Shown: positions 52,176-61,525 of the stretch, piece by piece | Position numbering within the stretch: the first letter of the stretch is position 1 | Layout of the letters: each line of letters begins with the position of its first letter | Assembly (NCBI GenBank): GCA_020634165.1 | Contig: JACKCF010000004.1 | Location: 1-64,000 of the forward strand | Origin: Anaerolineaceae bacterium | Lineage (GTDB): Bacteria; Chloroflexota; Anaerolineae; Aggregatilineales; Phototrophicaceae | Length of the DNA: 64,000 nt | Direction: 5' to 3' | Made by a program: the position numbers and the translations under genes | The notes under the pieces: generated by a model | Seen by the model: only the letters and a program-made list of their open reading frames with translations | Told to the model about the DNA's origin: nothing | Database searches by the model: none

Positions 52176-54203
52176 TTAGTCTTCTTCGAGCAGTTCGCCG
52201 ACAGCCTCGACAACCGCTTTGGCGGTCAGGCCGTACTCCTCGTAAATTTTGGCATACGGAGCGGAAGCGCCAAATTTGTCAACGCCGATAGCCTTGCCGT
52301 CAAGGCCGATCCACTTCTGCCAGCCTGTTGTCACACCCGCTTCGATGCTCACGCGAGCCGTAACTTCCGGCGGGAGGACCATGTCACGATACTCCTGGGA
52401 CTGCTCTTCAAACAGCTCCCAGCAGGGCATAGAAACCACGCGCGTTGCTACGCCCGCTTCTTCAAGGTTCTCAAAGGCTTCCAGCGCGATGGACAGTTCC
52501 GTGCCCGTTGCCAGCAGGATAACTTCTGGCAGATCATCCGGCAGGTCTTCCGACTCAGCTACCACGTAGCCACCATGCGCCACACCTTCGTAGATGCCCT
52601 CAACGTTATCGCCATCGAGTACCGGAACCTCTTGGCGCGAGAAGATGAGCGTTGCGGGGCCATTCAGTTCCATCGTTGTCTTCCAGGCGGCGGCACTCTC
52701 ATAGGCATCACCAGGGCGGAACACGTACAGGCCAGGGATCAGGCGCAGGCTCATGACATGCTCGACAGGCTCATGCGTCGGACCATCTTCGCCTACACCG
52801 ATGCTATCGTGTGTGAACACATAGACAGCCGGAGCCTGCATCAGCGCACCCAGGCGCATGGCCGGACGCATATAATCGCTAAACGTCAGGAAGGTCGCCG
52901 AGTAAGGTTTGATGATGCCACCATGCAGCGCCAGCCCGTTGGTGATCGCCCCCATCGCATGCTCACGGACGCCAAAGCGTACATTGCGCCCATAAGGACT
53001 ATGAGGGCCTGTATTGTCTTCACCTTTGATGAGTGTCTTGGTACTGCCAGCGAGGTCCGCGTCGCCACCAATCATGGTTGGGATGTGCTTGGCAATCGCA
53101 TTCAGCGCGACACCATTGGCGGCGCGGGTTGCCTGGGGTTTATCCGGAGCGAAGGTCGGCATATCACTGTCCCAGCCCTGCGGCAACCGACCAGCGAAAG
53201 CATCGTCAAACGGCTGGGCCATATCCGGGAAAGCGGCTTTGTACGCATTGAGTTCCGCATCCCACGCAGATTCTTCTGCCGCGCCTGCGGTCAGGGCTTC
53301 ACGGTACAGTTCGAGGACATCACCGGGGATGAAGAAAGGTTCGTCTGTCGGCCAGCCCAGGGCTTCTTTCGTGAGCTTGACTTCTTCAGCACCGAGTGGC
53401 GACCCGTGTGCGCTGCTGGTACCAGCTTTATTAGGGCTGCCATAGCCAATGATCGTCTTAACCGAGATGATCGACGGGCGGTTGGCTTCTCGTTTAGCCG
53501 TTTTAATGGCGTCATCAATAGCAGTCAGATCATTGCCATCATGGATGCGGTGTGTGTGCCAACCCTGGGCATCAAAGCGCTTGAGGATGTCCTCAGTGAA
53601 GATCATGCTGGCTTCGCCATCGAGGGTGATGTCATTGTCGTCATACAGGAAGATGAGTTTGCCCAGCCCCCAGTGACCGGCCAACGCAGCCGCCTCTTGC
53701 GCGATGCCTTCCATCAAGTCACCATCGCTGACGATAGCATAGGTGTAGTGGTCGATGATGTCGTGGCCATCCCGATTGAAATGTTTGCTCAGGAAAGCTT
53801 CTGCCAGGGCCATGCCGACCGCATTACCAACACCCTGACCGAGCGGGCCGGTAGTCGTTTCAACACCAGCCGTGTGGCCATACTCAGGATGGCCAGGGGT
53901 CTTGCTGCCCCATTGACGGAAGTTCTTCAACTCTTCCAGCGGCAGATCGTAGCCCGTCAGATGCAGCAAAGTATACAGCAGCATTGAGCCGTGACCTGCA
54001 CTCAGGATGAAGCGATCACGATTGATCCACTTGGGGTTAGCTGGATTATGACGCAGATGGCGCGTCCAGAGTACGTAGGCCATCGCAGCGGACCCCATCG
54101 GCAGGCCCGGATGGCCGCTATTGGCTTTCTGAATCGCATCGATGGATAGCGTACGGATCGTATTGATCGCGCGTTCCTGTAATTCTGGTGACGCGGTAGT
54201 CAT
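52176..54203 (-). CDS. tkt: Transketolase
   Basis: A 675-residue thiamine-diphosphate enzyme that moves two-carbon ketol units in the pentose phosphate pathway. Visible are 'AIQKANSGHPGLPMGSAAMA', 'GHGSMLLYTLLHLTGYDLP' (core GHGSMLLY), 'ETTTGPLGQGVGNAVGMA', the ThDP motif start 'VSDGDLMEGIAQEAA', 'STKTLIKGE' and 'FTHDSIGVGEDGPTHEPVEH' (core DSIGVGEDGPTHEP). The ATG at 54203 has GGGAGA about 10 nt upstream; an upstream in-frame extension is not needed. Monocistronic, with its own terminator. Confidence 0.97.
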   Translation of the reverse strand: MTTASPELQERAINTIRTLSIDAIQKANSGHPGLPMGSAAMAYVLWTRHLRHNPANPKWINRDRFILSAGHGSMLLYTLLHLTGYDLPLEELKNFRQWGSKTPGHPEYGHTAGVETTTGPLGQGVGNAVGMALAEAFLSKHFNRDGHDIIDHYTYAIVSDGDLMEGIAQEAAALAGHWGLGKLIFLYDDNDITLDGEASMIFTEDILKRFDAQGWHTHRIHDGNDLTAIDDAIKTAKREANRPSIISVKTIIGYGSPNKAGTSSAHGSPLGAEEVKLTKEALGWPTDEPFFIPGDVLELYREALTAGAAEESAWDAELNAYKAAFPDMAQPFDDAFAGRLPQGWDSDMPTFAPDKPQATRAANGVALNAIAKHIPTMIGGDADLAGSTKTLIKGEDNTGPHSPYGRNVRFGVREHAMGAITNGLALHGGIIKPYSATFLTFSDYMRPAMRLGALMQAPAVYVFTHDSIGVGEDGPTHEPVEHVMSLRLIPGLYVFRPGDAYESAAAWKTTMELNGPATLIFSRQEVPVLDGDNVEGIYEGVAHGGYVVAESEDLPDDLPEVILLATGTELSIALEAFENLEEAGVATRVVSMPCWELFEEQSQEYRDMVLPPEVTARVSIEAGVTTGWQKWIGLDGKAIGVDKFGASAPYAKIYEEYGLTAKAVVEAVGELLEED

Positions 54204-54375
54204 AAGGTGTATTCTCCCTGTTAAATCGCTCGACTCATTGTCAGAGTTCAATATGTATACAACATTCGATTATTATTCCACAAAATCAGTTTAATTAAGA
54301 TGCTCATCCACAAGTAAGATGAACATGATACGATTGGAATAACCGTGTTCCTCGACTACAGGCTAAGGTAAACCC

Positions 54376-54792
54376 ATGGTGACTGACTTCCAGATAGAAG
54401 ATACACATCTTCGCCGAATTGAACGTGTACAGGATTATATCCTGCGACACATTCAGGAACCGCTGGATCGTGAAATACTTGCAGAGGTCGCAGAATATTC
54501 GGTGCCACATTTTCATCGTGTCTTTACAGCCTGTACTGGCGAAAGCGCCGTCACTTACGTACGCCGACTACGACTTTCGCGTGCTGGCCAAAAGCTGCGT
54601 ATGGGCGCAATCGATATTATGGAAATCGCGCTGGCAGCCGGATACGAATCTCACGCAGCGTTCAGCAAGGCATTTAAGAAACAGTTTGGAATCAGCCCCA
54701 GCGATTTTCGGCAGTTGAATTGCCACGAAGCGTCCAGCCTGTTGAGGAAAGGTTCATCAAATGAAAATCACAGTGACGAGTATTCCCGTTAA
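54376..54792 (+). CDS. AraC-family DNA-binding domain protein
   Basis: A 138-residue protein made of the AraC double helix-turn-helix only, with no ligand-binding domain. 'RIERVQDYILRHIQEPLDREILAEVAEYS' starts it, and 'MEIALAAGYESHAAFSKAFKKQFGISPSDFRQ' is the AraC signature (core IALAAGYESHAAFSKAFKK). It overlaps the VOC gene by 32 bp, so the two are coupled. It probably regulates its own operon. Confidence 0.93.
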   Translation: MVTDFQIEDTHLRRIERVQDYILRHIQEPLDREILAEVAEYSVPHFHRVFTACTGESAVTYVRRLRLSRAGQKLRMGAIDIMEIALAAGYESHAAFSKAFKKQFGISPSDFRQLNCHEASSLLRKGSSNENHSDEYSR

Positions 54793-55153
54793 AGACCAAG
54801 ATAAGGCGCTTGATTTCTATGCGAACAAACTTGGGTTCATCGTAAAACACGATATCCCACTGGGTGAAGCGCGATGGCTGACCCTCGTCTCGCCACAAGA
54901 GCCAGATGGCGTCGAATTGCTGCTGGAACCGAATAGTGATTATCCGGCGATGAAAGCGCTCAAACAAGCACTCGTGAACGATGGTATTCCGTTTACGCAG
55001 TTTCAGGTTGATGATGTACATGCCGAATATACACGCCTAAAAGACCTGGGCGTCCTCTTCACTATTGAACCCACCAACATGGGACCCACCACAGTCGCAA
55101 TTCTTGATGATACCTGCGGCAATCTGATCCAGATTTACCAGATGAACATGTAA
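54761..55153 (+). CDS. VOC-family (glyoxalase/bleomycin-resistance) protein
   Basis: A 130-residue protein with two beta-alpha-beta-beta-beta modules: 'VTSIPVKDQDKALDFYANKLGF' (start of module 1) and 'ILDDTCGNLIQIYQM' (end of module 2). Possible metal ligands are a Glu near 'GVELLLEP' and the final Asn-Leu-Ile-Gln-Ile strand, where a Glu is usual; Gln here may change metal binding. Function could be antibiotic binding or a small-molecule lyase. GAGGAAAGG precedes the ATG inside the AraC gene. Confidence 0.9.
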   Translation: MKITVTSIPVKDQDKALDFYANKLGFIVKHDIPLGEARWLTLVSPQEPDGVELLLEPNSDYPAMKALKQALVNDGIPFTQFQVDDVHAEYTRLKDLGVLFTIEPTNMGPTTVAILDDTCGNLIQIYQMNM

Positions 55154-55258
55154 CGTGCGCAGGTGCATCTGACAAAACCTGGTGCCGAGTCGTCCATTGT
55201 AAGCTGGCCGGATTGATTTATCATACATCCGGCTAGCCGCAAACGATGGGATAGCTCT

Positions 55259-56557
55259 GTGGCCCTGGTCTTCTATCTGGTCGGTGCAATCGCGACCTTC
55301 CTGTTCATCCTGAATAACCTCTGGCAAACCGTTCGGCGTAAGCGTGAAGTCGGCTTCCGTGGCATGCTCTTGGCGTTCTTCGCCGCGCTGATGCCGATTG
55401 CGGCGCTGCTCCTGGATAATGTCAGCGGCGCGCGCTTCGACACGCTGGAAGAACTGCTCTTCCTGTTAATCATTCCGCTGCTGATTGTTCATATCGCGCT
55501 AACGGTTATCGACCTTGTGCGGCCAAAGCGGCGGCGGAGCGGGCGCGGCATCCTGGGTATTGGCATTGCCATCTTGCTGCTCATCGCCACAGTCGGCTAC
55601 AACCTCAGCGCCCAGTTCATCGAACTCACCCGCGATGAGGTTGTACTACGACCAACACCCATTAATGAGCAACCACGCGACTATGATCCGTGCCAGCAGG
55701 ATATCCTGGGTACGGAAATACTCAATATTGTGCTGGATAATATCGCTGTAGATGCCGACATCGACCGCGATGAACTATTGGAACGCTTCGTCAATGACGG
55801 CGAAACATCGTTCGGTCAATTGGTCCGCGCAAATGATGGCGACCCTGCGCAAACGGTCGAGAAGATGGTGCAGGATTTTCGGCAGTTTGCGGCTGAAAGA
55901 GCGGCTATCTGTCAACAACCGGACGGTGAAGGTTTTCAGTTGGATGCGACCAGCCTCAATACCCTTACGCTCATTGTCCGCGCCTACTTATTGCAGGCTG
56001 TCGAATGGCCATTTGAGGAATTCCTGGCTAATACTGAGCAATTCATAAGGTCGCTGCCATTTGCAAACACTGGCGTTACAACTGAGGATAATGCACCAAG
56101 CATCCAAGTGACGCCCAACAGCACTCAGTTGCAGGAAACACGCGCGGCGCTGGTCGCGGCGATCCCTTCAGTGGAGGTGCCATTGACGCCAACGCCGAGC
56201 GCAACCCCAACCATTACGCCGAGCTATACGCCGACCGTCACGCGGACGCCTTACCCGACTTTTTCACCGACACCAACGCGCGAGCGATTCGTGACTGCCA
56301 CGCCGACAGCGACCGCCACCCTGCCCAATCCATGCCTAGCGACAGCCGTCTACAACGTCAACATGCGCACGTTGCCGGATATGGAAGAATCCGAAGTCGT
56401 GCAGACAATTCCGTTTGAAGCTCTGATTACGGTTTATGCACCGAATGAGGACCAAACATGGTGGTACGGGCAATATGAAGGCGAGGACGGCTGGATCAGC
56501 GACGAATTCATCCGCGTAACGGACGCCTGCTATGATCTGCCGCCACGTCATCCGTGA
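55259..56557 (+). CDS. Four-TM protein with Thr/Pro-rich linker and C-terminal SH3b
   Basis: A 432-residue protein starting at GTG (GGGAT upstream). Four membrane helices lie at about 3-22, 34-53, 62-82 and 95-112. An exported helical domain follows (about 120-285), then a Thr/Pro-rich linker about 305-350 ('SATPTITPSYTPTVTRTPYP') and an SH3b-like domain at about 362-425 ('VYNVNMRTLPDMEESEVVQT', 'TWWYGQYEGEDGWISDEFI'). The SH3b suggests wall binding. No function is assigned. It converges with the hydrolase gene, 6 bp apart. Confidence 0.78.
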   Translation: MALVFYLVGAIATFLFILNNLWQTVRRKREVGFRGMLLAFFAALMPIAALLLDNVSGARFDTLEELLFLLIIPLLIVHIALTVIDLVRPKRRRSGRGILGIGIAILLLIATVGYNLSAQFIELTRDEVVLRPTPINEQPRDYDPCQQDILGTEILNIVLDNIAVDADIDRDELLERFVNDGETSFGQLVRANDGDPAQTVEKMVQDFRQFAAERAAICQQPDGEGFQLDATSLNTLTLIVRAYLLQAVEWPFEEFLANTEQFIRSLPFANTGVTTEDNAPSIQVTPNSTQLQETRAALVAAIPSVEVPLTPTPSATPTITPSYTPTVTRTPYPTFSPTPTRERFVTATPTATATLPNPCLATAVYNVNMRTLPDMEESEVVQTIPFEALITVYAPNEDQTWWYGQYEGEDGWISDEFIRVTDACYDLPPRHP

Positions 56558-56563
56558 TAGGTA

Positions 56564-58090
56564 CTAGTTCCGGGCACGTGCAAACTCTGGTGGATGCGCT
56601 GATTGCAGGCAGCGATGCGCCGGGGAACGATCAGGATTGTCGATGAAATCAGCAGCAATCTGCCGACCGCACAGTGACGAAAAGATCACCGCGTGACCAA
56701 CACCCGGAACCTCATAAAAATAGCTATGACTGAGCGTCTCGGCGGCAAGCTGTCCCCAGGCAGGAGGCGTAATCGGGTCATATTCACCGGAGAGCAACAG
56801 GGTCGGAATATCGCTGACGACAGGATCATTCTCTATGGCATTGGTGGGGTTCGGCTGCCAATCGCGGCAGACATCCAGCACCCGTTCATTGAGCATCAGC
56901 ATGCGCGAGAGCAATGAAGCATATTGCGGATAGGCATCCCGCATATGCGTAAAATCCGCCTCGGTCGTAAAGCTGATTTCATCATGACACTGCACAGCCT
57001 GATACATGCCGTGATCGATGTTATAGACGCGCAGTTCCTGCCGTAACCCCGCGCGGACGGCAGAGTCATAATCGCCAGCAGCAATCTCGGACAGCCAACG
57101 CGGGATATTCTCGATATTTTCGATGTTGTACAGCCAGCTAAAGACCCAATCGAACAGCTTGTCACCACTGAGCACGATGCTTACATCGTCGCCCGTGTAA
57201 GAACTTAATTGAACAGTCTGAGGATCGGCATTGAGCTGGTTATAAAGCTGCACAAAGGTCGCTTCAAGGTTGGGATAATCGGTGCTACATGTCTGGTCTG
57301 CGGCACAACCCGCGAATAGTACATCGAGGGCACGGGTGGCATTGTCCAGATAGTCCGTAAACAGATTCACCTGCGCCGGATAAACCGAGTCCAGAACGAC
57401 GCTACGGATGCCTTCAGGATAATCACGCATGGCTGTCAATGCGAGGCGGGTACCATAGGAGACACCGAACAGGTTCCAGCTATCGTAGCCAAGCGCAAGG
57501 CGCAGGTCGTTGAGGTCCGCAGCACTGTTGGCAGTCGTATAGGCGCTGATGTCCACGTCCATCTCAAGGTACTGTTGGGAACAGAGCATGCTGGCATATT
57601 GAGAACGACGCAGTTCACGCTCCGCTGAGTAGCCTTCTGTCAACGCATTCAAGGCGACATTAATGACACCTTCGCATTGCAGGCGTGGTTGTGAAAGCCC
57701 TGTACCGCGCTGATCGAAGAAGATGACATCACGCTGGCGACCGAAGTTAATCATATTTAGCGAAAAAAAATCTGACACGCTGCGAACGATACTGCCTCCA
57801 GGTCCGCCAACCAGATACACGATGGGGTCAGGGTACGGCGAACGAGTCCTGGTTTTTATAATGGCGACGGCCAATTCGATGATGTGTGATTCCGGGTTTG
57901 ATCGGTTCTCTGGAACGCGCAAAACACCACAGGTCATATCATAGCTATAGGGTGCTGAGAGAGCGCAATCCTGCTCAATGAACTGCGGCACCCATTCTGT
58001 GCTTTCGCTAAGTGCGCTGGTTTGTGCCCCAACGACTGAGCCCGACAATGCCAGCACAGAGATACTTACTATGATCCACCAAATACGCAC
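56564..58090 (-). CDS. Exported TAP-like alpha/beta hydrolase (prolyl/tripeptidyl peptidase type)
   Basis: A 508-residue secreted hydrolase of the SCO7095/tripeptidyl aminopeptidase group. The GTG at 58090 has GGAG 8 nt upstream and begins a signal peptide ending 'GSVVGAQ'. Active-site motifs are 'VYLVGGPGGS' (oxyanion), 'LFGVSYGTRLALTAMRDYPE' (nucleophile Ser in G-V-S-Y-G), 'LLSGEYDPITPPAWG' (Asp) and 'VPGVGHAVIFSS' (His). It probably releases N-terminal peptides or cleaves esters outside the cell. Monocistronic. Confidence 0.9.
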   Translation of the reverse strand: MRIWWIIVSISVLALSGSVVGAQTSALSESTEWVPQFIEQDCALSAPYSYDMTCGVLRVPENRSNPESHIIELAVAIIKTRTRSPYPDPIVYLVGGPGGSIVRSVSDFFSLNMINFGRQRDVIFFDQRGTGLSQPRLQCEGVINVALNALTEGYSAERELRRSQYASMLCSQQYLEMDVDISAYTTANSAADLNDLRLALGYDSWNLFGVSYGTRLALTAMRDYPEGIRSVVLDSVYPAQVNLFTDYLDNATRALDVLFAGCAADQTCSTDYPNLEATFVQLYNQLNADPQTVQLSSYTGDDVSIVLSGDKLFDWVFSWLYNIENIENIPRWLSEIAAGDYDSAVRAGLRQELRVYNIDHGMYQAVQCHDEISFTTEADFTHMRDAYPQYASLLSRMLMLNERVLDVCRDWQPNPTNAIENDPVVSDIPTLLLSGEYDPITPPAWGQLAAETLSHSYFYEVPGVGHAVIFSSLCGRQIAADFIDNPDRSPAHRCLQSAHPPEFARARN

Positions 58091-58177
58091 CAGTTGTGCT
58101 CCAAACCCCAAAAAACAGATGATGTTGTCATAGTATGACGAAAAAGTGTGATGTTCTCATTACGAAGCCGGACACGA

Positions 58178-58369
58178 TCAGGGCGATTGACGGGCACGAA
58201 GCCGACCATAATGCACAATCAAGGCACCGCCCCCGCCGCCGACCAAAATGACGATAATCAAGCCCAATGTCGGATCGGGAGCTATGGCAGCGACAATAAA
58301 GGCGACAAGAACGGCGAACAAGACACTGCCCACACTATAAATCCAACTGACCTTTTGCATAGACCTCAC
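58178..58369 (-). CDS. Small two-TM membrane protein
   Basis: A 63-residue protein with two hydrophobic helices ('VGSVLFAVLVAFIVAAIAP' and 'LGLIIVILVGGGGGALIVHY') and a basic end. The start may be GTG at 58369 or ATG at 58360; GAGG sits a little too close to the ATG. I do not recognise the family. It is a plausible small gene because its hydrophobic pattern and codon use are gene-like, but it has no partner to support it. Confidence 0.55.
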   Translation of the reverse strand: MRSMQKVSWIYSVGSVLFAVLVAFIVAAIAPDPTLGLIIVILVGGGGGALIVHYGRLRARQSP

Positions 58370-58562
58370 TCAGCTTGTGCTTTGATGGTACCGGATTATA
58401 ACCCGTCTTCGCCTACTATCCGGCAAAAAATATCAGGCTATATTTTATAGTACGATTTAGTCCAAAGAAATTACTTATCTTAGATATAAGAGAATTAGAC
58501 TACAATGTTCATACTAGGGTAGACATGCTGGCGATTTGCATCCTGAATTTGAGAGGATCAAT

Positions 58563-58958
58563 ATGAGCGGCCCAAATGAGCAGAAGTCTGTTTTTGTGGT
58601 GCCTATTATCGGCAAAGCTCCACATCTGCGTTTTGTGTGGGGCGAGTTACCGACGATTGATGATATCGAAAATGCCTTTGCCTATATCAACCAGATCATT
58701 GAAAGTGCTGATAACCCTATTCACATCATTGTGGATGTCAGCAGCCAGCCCAAATTACCACTGGGCAAAACGATCACCAATGCTATCCATACACAGCGCA
58801 TGGATAAACTGGGCAAATGGCTGGTGATTGGCGCAGATTGGCGCGCAGAGTTCATAGGTAAGACGATCAGCAGCGTTGGCAAAAATAATATTGAGTGGTT
58901 CGCAACGGAAGAAGAGGCGATGCAACGTCTGGACGAACTGATGCGCCAACAGGGCTGA
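58563..58958 (+). CDS. SpoIIAA/STAS-like protein
   Basis: A 131-residue protein. The ATG at 58563 follows GAGAGGATCAAT. The fold pattern, strands 'HLRFVWGEL', 'IHIIVDVSS' and 'WLVIGADW' alternating with helices, resembles the SpoIIAA-like (STAS-fold) family, which lacks the anti-anti-sigma Ser of true SpoIIAA. The C-terminal 'EWFATEEEAMQRLDELM' is typical of that group. It lies 7 bp before the TfoX-C-like gene, so the two are almost certainly co-transcribed. Confidence 0.72.
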   Translation: MSGPNEQKSVFVVPIIGKAPHLRFVWGELPTIDDIENAFAYINQIIESADNPIHIIVDVSSQPKLPLGKTITNAIHTQRMDKLGKWLVIGADWRAEFIGKTISSVGKNNIEWFATEEEAMQRLDELMRQQG

Positions 58959-58965
58959 GACAACC

Positions 58966-59226
58966 ATGAGCAGAATCAAAAATATCGGTCCCAAGTCAGA
59001 AAGCTGGCTGAATGATATCGGCATCTTCACCGTTGACGATGTTGAAGTTATAGGGGTGGTGGAAGTTTACAGGCGGCTGAAACTATCGCGTCCGAACATC
59101 TCCTTGGTGATGCTTTACGCACTGCAAGGCGCCGTGATGGACATGCACTGGCAGGAAATCCCTGATGATGTGCGCGAAGACTTGATTGCCAAAGCCAAAG
59201 CAGCGCTCGAAGAAGATGTGACCTAA
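58966..59226 (+). CDS. TfoX C-terminal domain protein
   Basis: An 86-residue protein that matches the C-terminal half of TfoX/Sxy: 'IKNIGPKSESWLNDIGIFTV', 'VGVVEVYRRLKLSRPNISLVMLYAL' (core VVEVYRRLK) and 'GAVMDMHWQEIPDDVREDL'. The helix-hairpin-helix pattern suggests nucleic acid or protein binding. In enteric bacteria full-length TfoX regulates competence; free C-terminal domains have no established role. It is 7 bp after the SpoIIAA-like gene and converges on mutY, 2 bp away. Confidence 0.9.
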   Translation: MSRIKNIGPKSESWLNDIGIFTVDDVEVIGVVEVYRRLKLSRPNISLVMLYALQGAVMDMHWQEIPDDVREDLIAKAKAALEEDVT

Positions 59227-59228
59227 TG

Positions 59229-60323
59229 CTAGAGCAGCATATTCTTGCGACGGTTGAGCGCTTCGATCACCATGCGATCTGCTTTGCCGAAGCTATATTT
59301 AGCGAACTGATCCCGCGTCACCCAGGCGAAAGCATTGGCCCCCAACAACTGCGGCACATCATAGGGTGGCATCGGCCCTAGGTACTGACATTCATAAGCG
59401 TGCAGCGTAATTCTGAAATGTGTAAAGGCATGCTTCACCTGTACGAATAATTCCCCTACTCGCACTTCTATCGCCAGTTCTTCGCGCAATTCTCGACTGA
59501 GGGTTTGAGGCAGGGTTTCATCTGCCTCCTGCTTGCCGCCAGGGAACTCCCAAAGACCACCAAGCAAGCCATCCAGCGGCCGTTGTGCAATCAAGATTTG
59601 CTGTTGGGCGTTGTAAATAATGCCCGCTGCGACATCAAAATGGGGTGTGGGTGCTTTCTTCTTCTTGACTGGATAGTGCTCCTGTTCACCATTGGCGAAC
59701 GCGAGGCAGCGGTCATTGAGTGGGCAGCGTGTACATTCCGGGTTGCGCGGTTTGCAGATGGTCTGCCCTAGTTCCATAAGGGCCTGATTGTAATCACCAG
59801 CACGCTGCTGCGGCACCCATTCGGCTGCCAGTGCCCATAGATCGCTGCGGGTGGTGTTAAGCGTTACATCATCGCTGATGCCTTCCAGGCGCGTCAGAAC
59901 ACGGATGACATTGCCATCGAGGACCGGCACGGATTCATCATATGCAATACTGGCCACAGCTCCGGCGGTATAGGGGCCAATCCCAGGGAGCGATTGTAAT
60001 TCAGCGGCTGTTGTGGGGAATTGGCCATCCAATTCATCAGCCACCTGCTGCGCCGCCCGATGCAAATTACGAGCACGGCTATAATAGCCAAGGCCCTCCC
60101 ACTTTTTGAGCACTTCATCCAGTGATGCATGTGCCAATGCAGCGACAGTTGGGTATGCGTCCAGGAAGCGCGTATAATATGGGATAACCGTATCGATCTG
60201 GGTCTGTTGCAACATAATTTCCGACAGCCAGATGCGATATGGGTCTTTGTTGGCACGCCAGGGGAGATCGGCTGCGTGCTCGTCGTACCAGTCGAGTAGG
60301 CGTTGGGCTATTGAATCCGTCAT
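59229..60323 (-). CDS. mutY: A/G-specific adenine glycosylase MutY
   Basis: A 364-residue base-excision enzyme that removes A opposite 8-oxoguanine. The glycosylase start is 'LPWRANKDPYRIWLSEIMLQQTQ', with HhH 'LQSLPGIGPYTAGAVASIAY' and catalytic Asp in 'VPVLDGNVIRVLTRL'. The 4Fe-4S cysteines are in 'CKPRNPECTRCPLNDRC' (C-x6-C-x2-C-x5-C). A C-terminal Nudix-like 8-oxoG recognition domain ('GLWEFPGGKQEADET') is present. Length is normal. Confidence 0.96.
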   Translation of the reverse strand: MTDSIAQRLLDWYDEHAADLPWRANKDPYRIWLSEIMLQQTQIDTVIPYYTRFLDAYPTVAALAHASLDEVLKKWEGLGYYSRARNLHRAAQQVADELDGQFPTTAAELQSLPGIGPYTAGAVASIAYDESVPVLDGNVIRVLTRLEGISDDVTLNTTRSDLWALAAEWVPQQRAGDYNQALMELGQTICKPRNPECTRCPLNDRCLAFANGEQEHYPVKKKKAPTPHFDVAAGIIYNAQQQILIAQRPLDGLLGGLWEFPGGKQEADETLPQTLSRELREELAIEVRVGELFVQVKHAFTHFRITLHAYECQYLGPMPPYDVPQLLGANAFAWVTRDQFAKYSFGKADRMVIEALNRRKNMLL

Positions 60324-60524
60324 AGGCGATTCTCAAATAATGCAAAACATCTATTGGGTAGCGAAAAACCACGTCTCCAATGAGAATGAGACGTAATTCT
60401 CACCAATTCTTAGCGCAAATAAGGCTGGCCCACAAGTGCACATTCGCTACACTTAGGGTGGGTCGCTACGTAATGTATATACCAGCTTCGTGGCTGATAT
60501 CCAAACAGTGTTAGGGTTGAGTTC

Positions 60525-61415
60525 ATGACATATCCATCATCACCTGCTAATCGTCCGCCGACGTTTACGATCCACTTCCCTGATGGGCGGTTTGCGCCGG
60601 CTGTACAAGTCAAACAAGATGATGATCCGCAGATGATTATCGATCTGTTCAATTTGCTGGTTCCGTGCCCAGCTTTGTTTATTTCCGGCGGTGCCGGGTC
60701 GATGACGCCAGAGGACATCACAGCCACGCGGGATATTATCGCTGATGGTATCGCAGAATTTGCTGAACAGCACAAACTAGCTGTTGTCGATGGCGGCACA
60801 GACAGCGGTGTGATGCAAATGCTGGGGCAAGTGCGGCGGGAACGCCGCTATCGTTTTCCATTGATTGGTGTGGCCCCTATTGGCCGCGTCAGCTACCCAG
60901 GCCATGAATCCCCGGACCATGATGCGATTTTGCATGAGGGCCACTCCCACTTTGTGCTGGTCGAGGGCAATGACTGGGGCGATGAATCCCAGATGCTGGT
61001 TGATATGGTCCGCAAACTCTCGCGTAGTAAACCCTCGCTGGGCATCCTCATCAACGGCGGCAATATCGCAGAAAAAGATGTCTACATCGCCACGACCCAG
61101 GGCGAAAACAGCATCCCTATGATTGTGCTGGAAGGCAGTGGTCGCAAAGCTGATGAAATCGCAACGGCGCTCAGTACCGGCGAAACCGAGAGCAAAATCA
61201 TCAAGGCCATTATCAGCGGTGGTCGCATCACCGTTGCCAGCATCAAAGCCGGAGCAAATGCCCTGCGGGAGCGCCTGATGCTGCACTTTGATGAAGATGC
61301 AGAACTAGAAGACAGCACCAACAATCTGGCCATCCCAGATGCCGAAGATGCGGCAACGATTTCGCCACTTTCCGCGAGCGATACATCCTCACAGTCATTG
61401 AATAGCGGTTCATAG
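60525..61415 (+). CDS. SLOG-domain protein of the TRPM type (prokaryotic LSDAT)
   Basis: A 296-residue protein with a SLOG nucleotide-binding fold. Landmarks are 'ALFISGGAGSMTPEDI', 'LAVVDGGTDSGVMQMLGQ' and 'FPLIGVAPIGRVSYPGH', then 'HFVLVEGNDWGDESQMLVDM' and 'LGILINGGNIAEKDVY'. This matches the family related to the N-terminal domain of TRPM channels, which is thought to sense NAD-derived nucleotides such as ADP-ribose. The C-terminal 40 residues are acidic and disordered. It is the first gene of a same-strand group with two membrane-TPR proteins (gap 110 bp). Confidence 0.82.
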   Translation: MTYPSSPANRPPTFTIHFPDGRFAPAVQVKQDDDPQMIIDLFNLLVPCPALFISGGAGSMTPEDITATRDIIADGIAEFAEQHKLAVVDGGTDSGVMQMLGQVRRERRYRFPLIGVAPIGRVSYPGHESPDHDAILHEGHSHFVLVEGNDWGDESQMLVDMVRKLSRSKPSLGILINGGNIAEKDVYIATTQGENSIPMIVLEGSGRKADEIATALSTGETESKIIKAIISGGRITVASIKAGANALRERLMLHFDEDAELEDSTNNLAIPDAEDAATISPLSASDTSSQSLNSGS

Positions 61416-61525
61416 TACAGAATGCGGCAACATCAGCAGATGTGGCTGGCACAATATGCACAGGCTTGTCACAATATCTATACGGACATCCTAAACGTAC
61501 CGTTGATTAAACAGGAGAGATGACC

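Noticed and set aside
52575..53987. Plus-strand frame of 470 codons
   Set aside because: Antisense to transketolase, which is complete and recognisable; the frame has no credible fold.
56180..56330. Direct repeats of ACG-CCG-ACx type, considered as a CRISPR or VNTR
   Set aside because: They encode the Thr/Pro-rich linker of the SH3b membrane protein; there are no spacers and the repeat follows codons.
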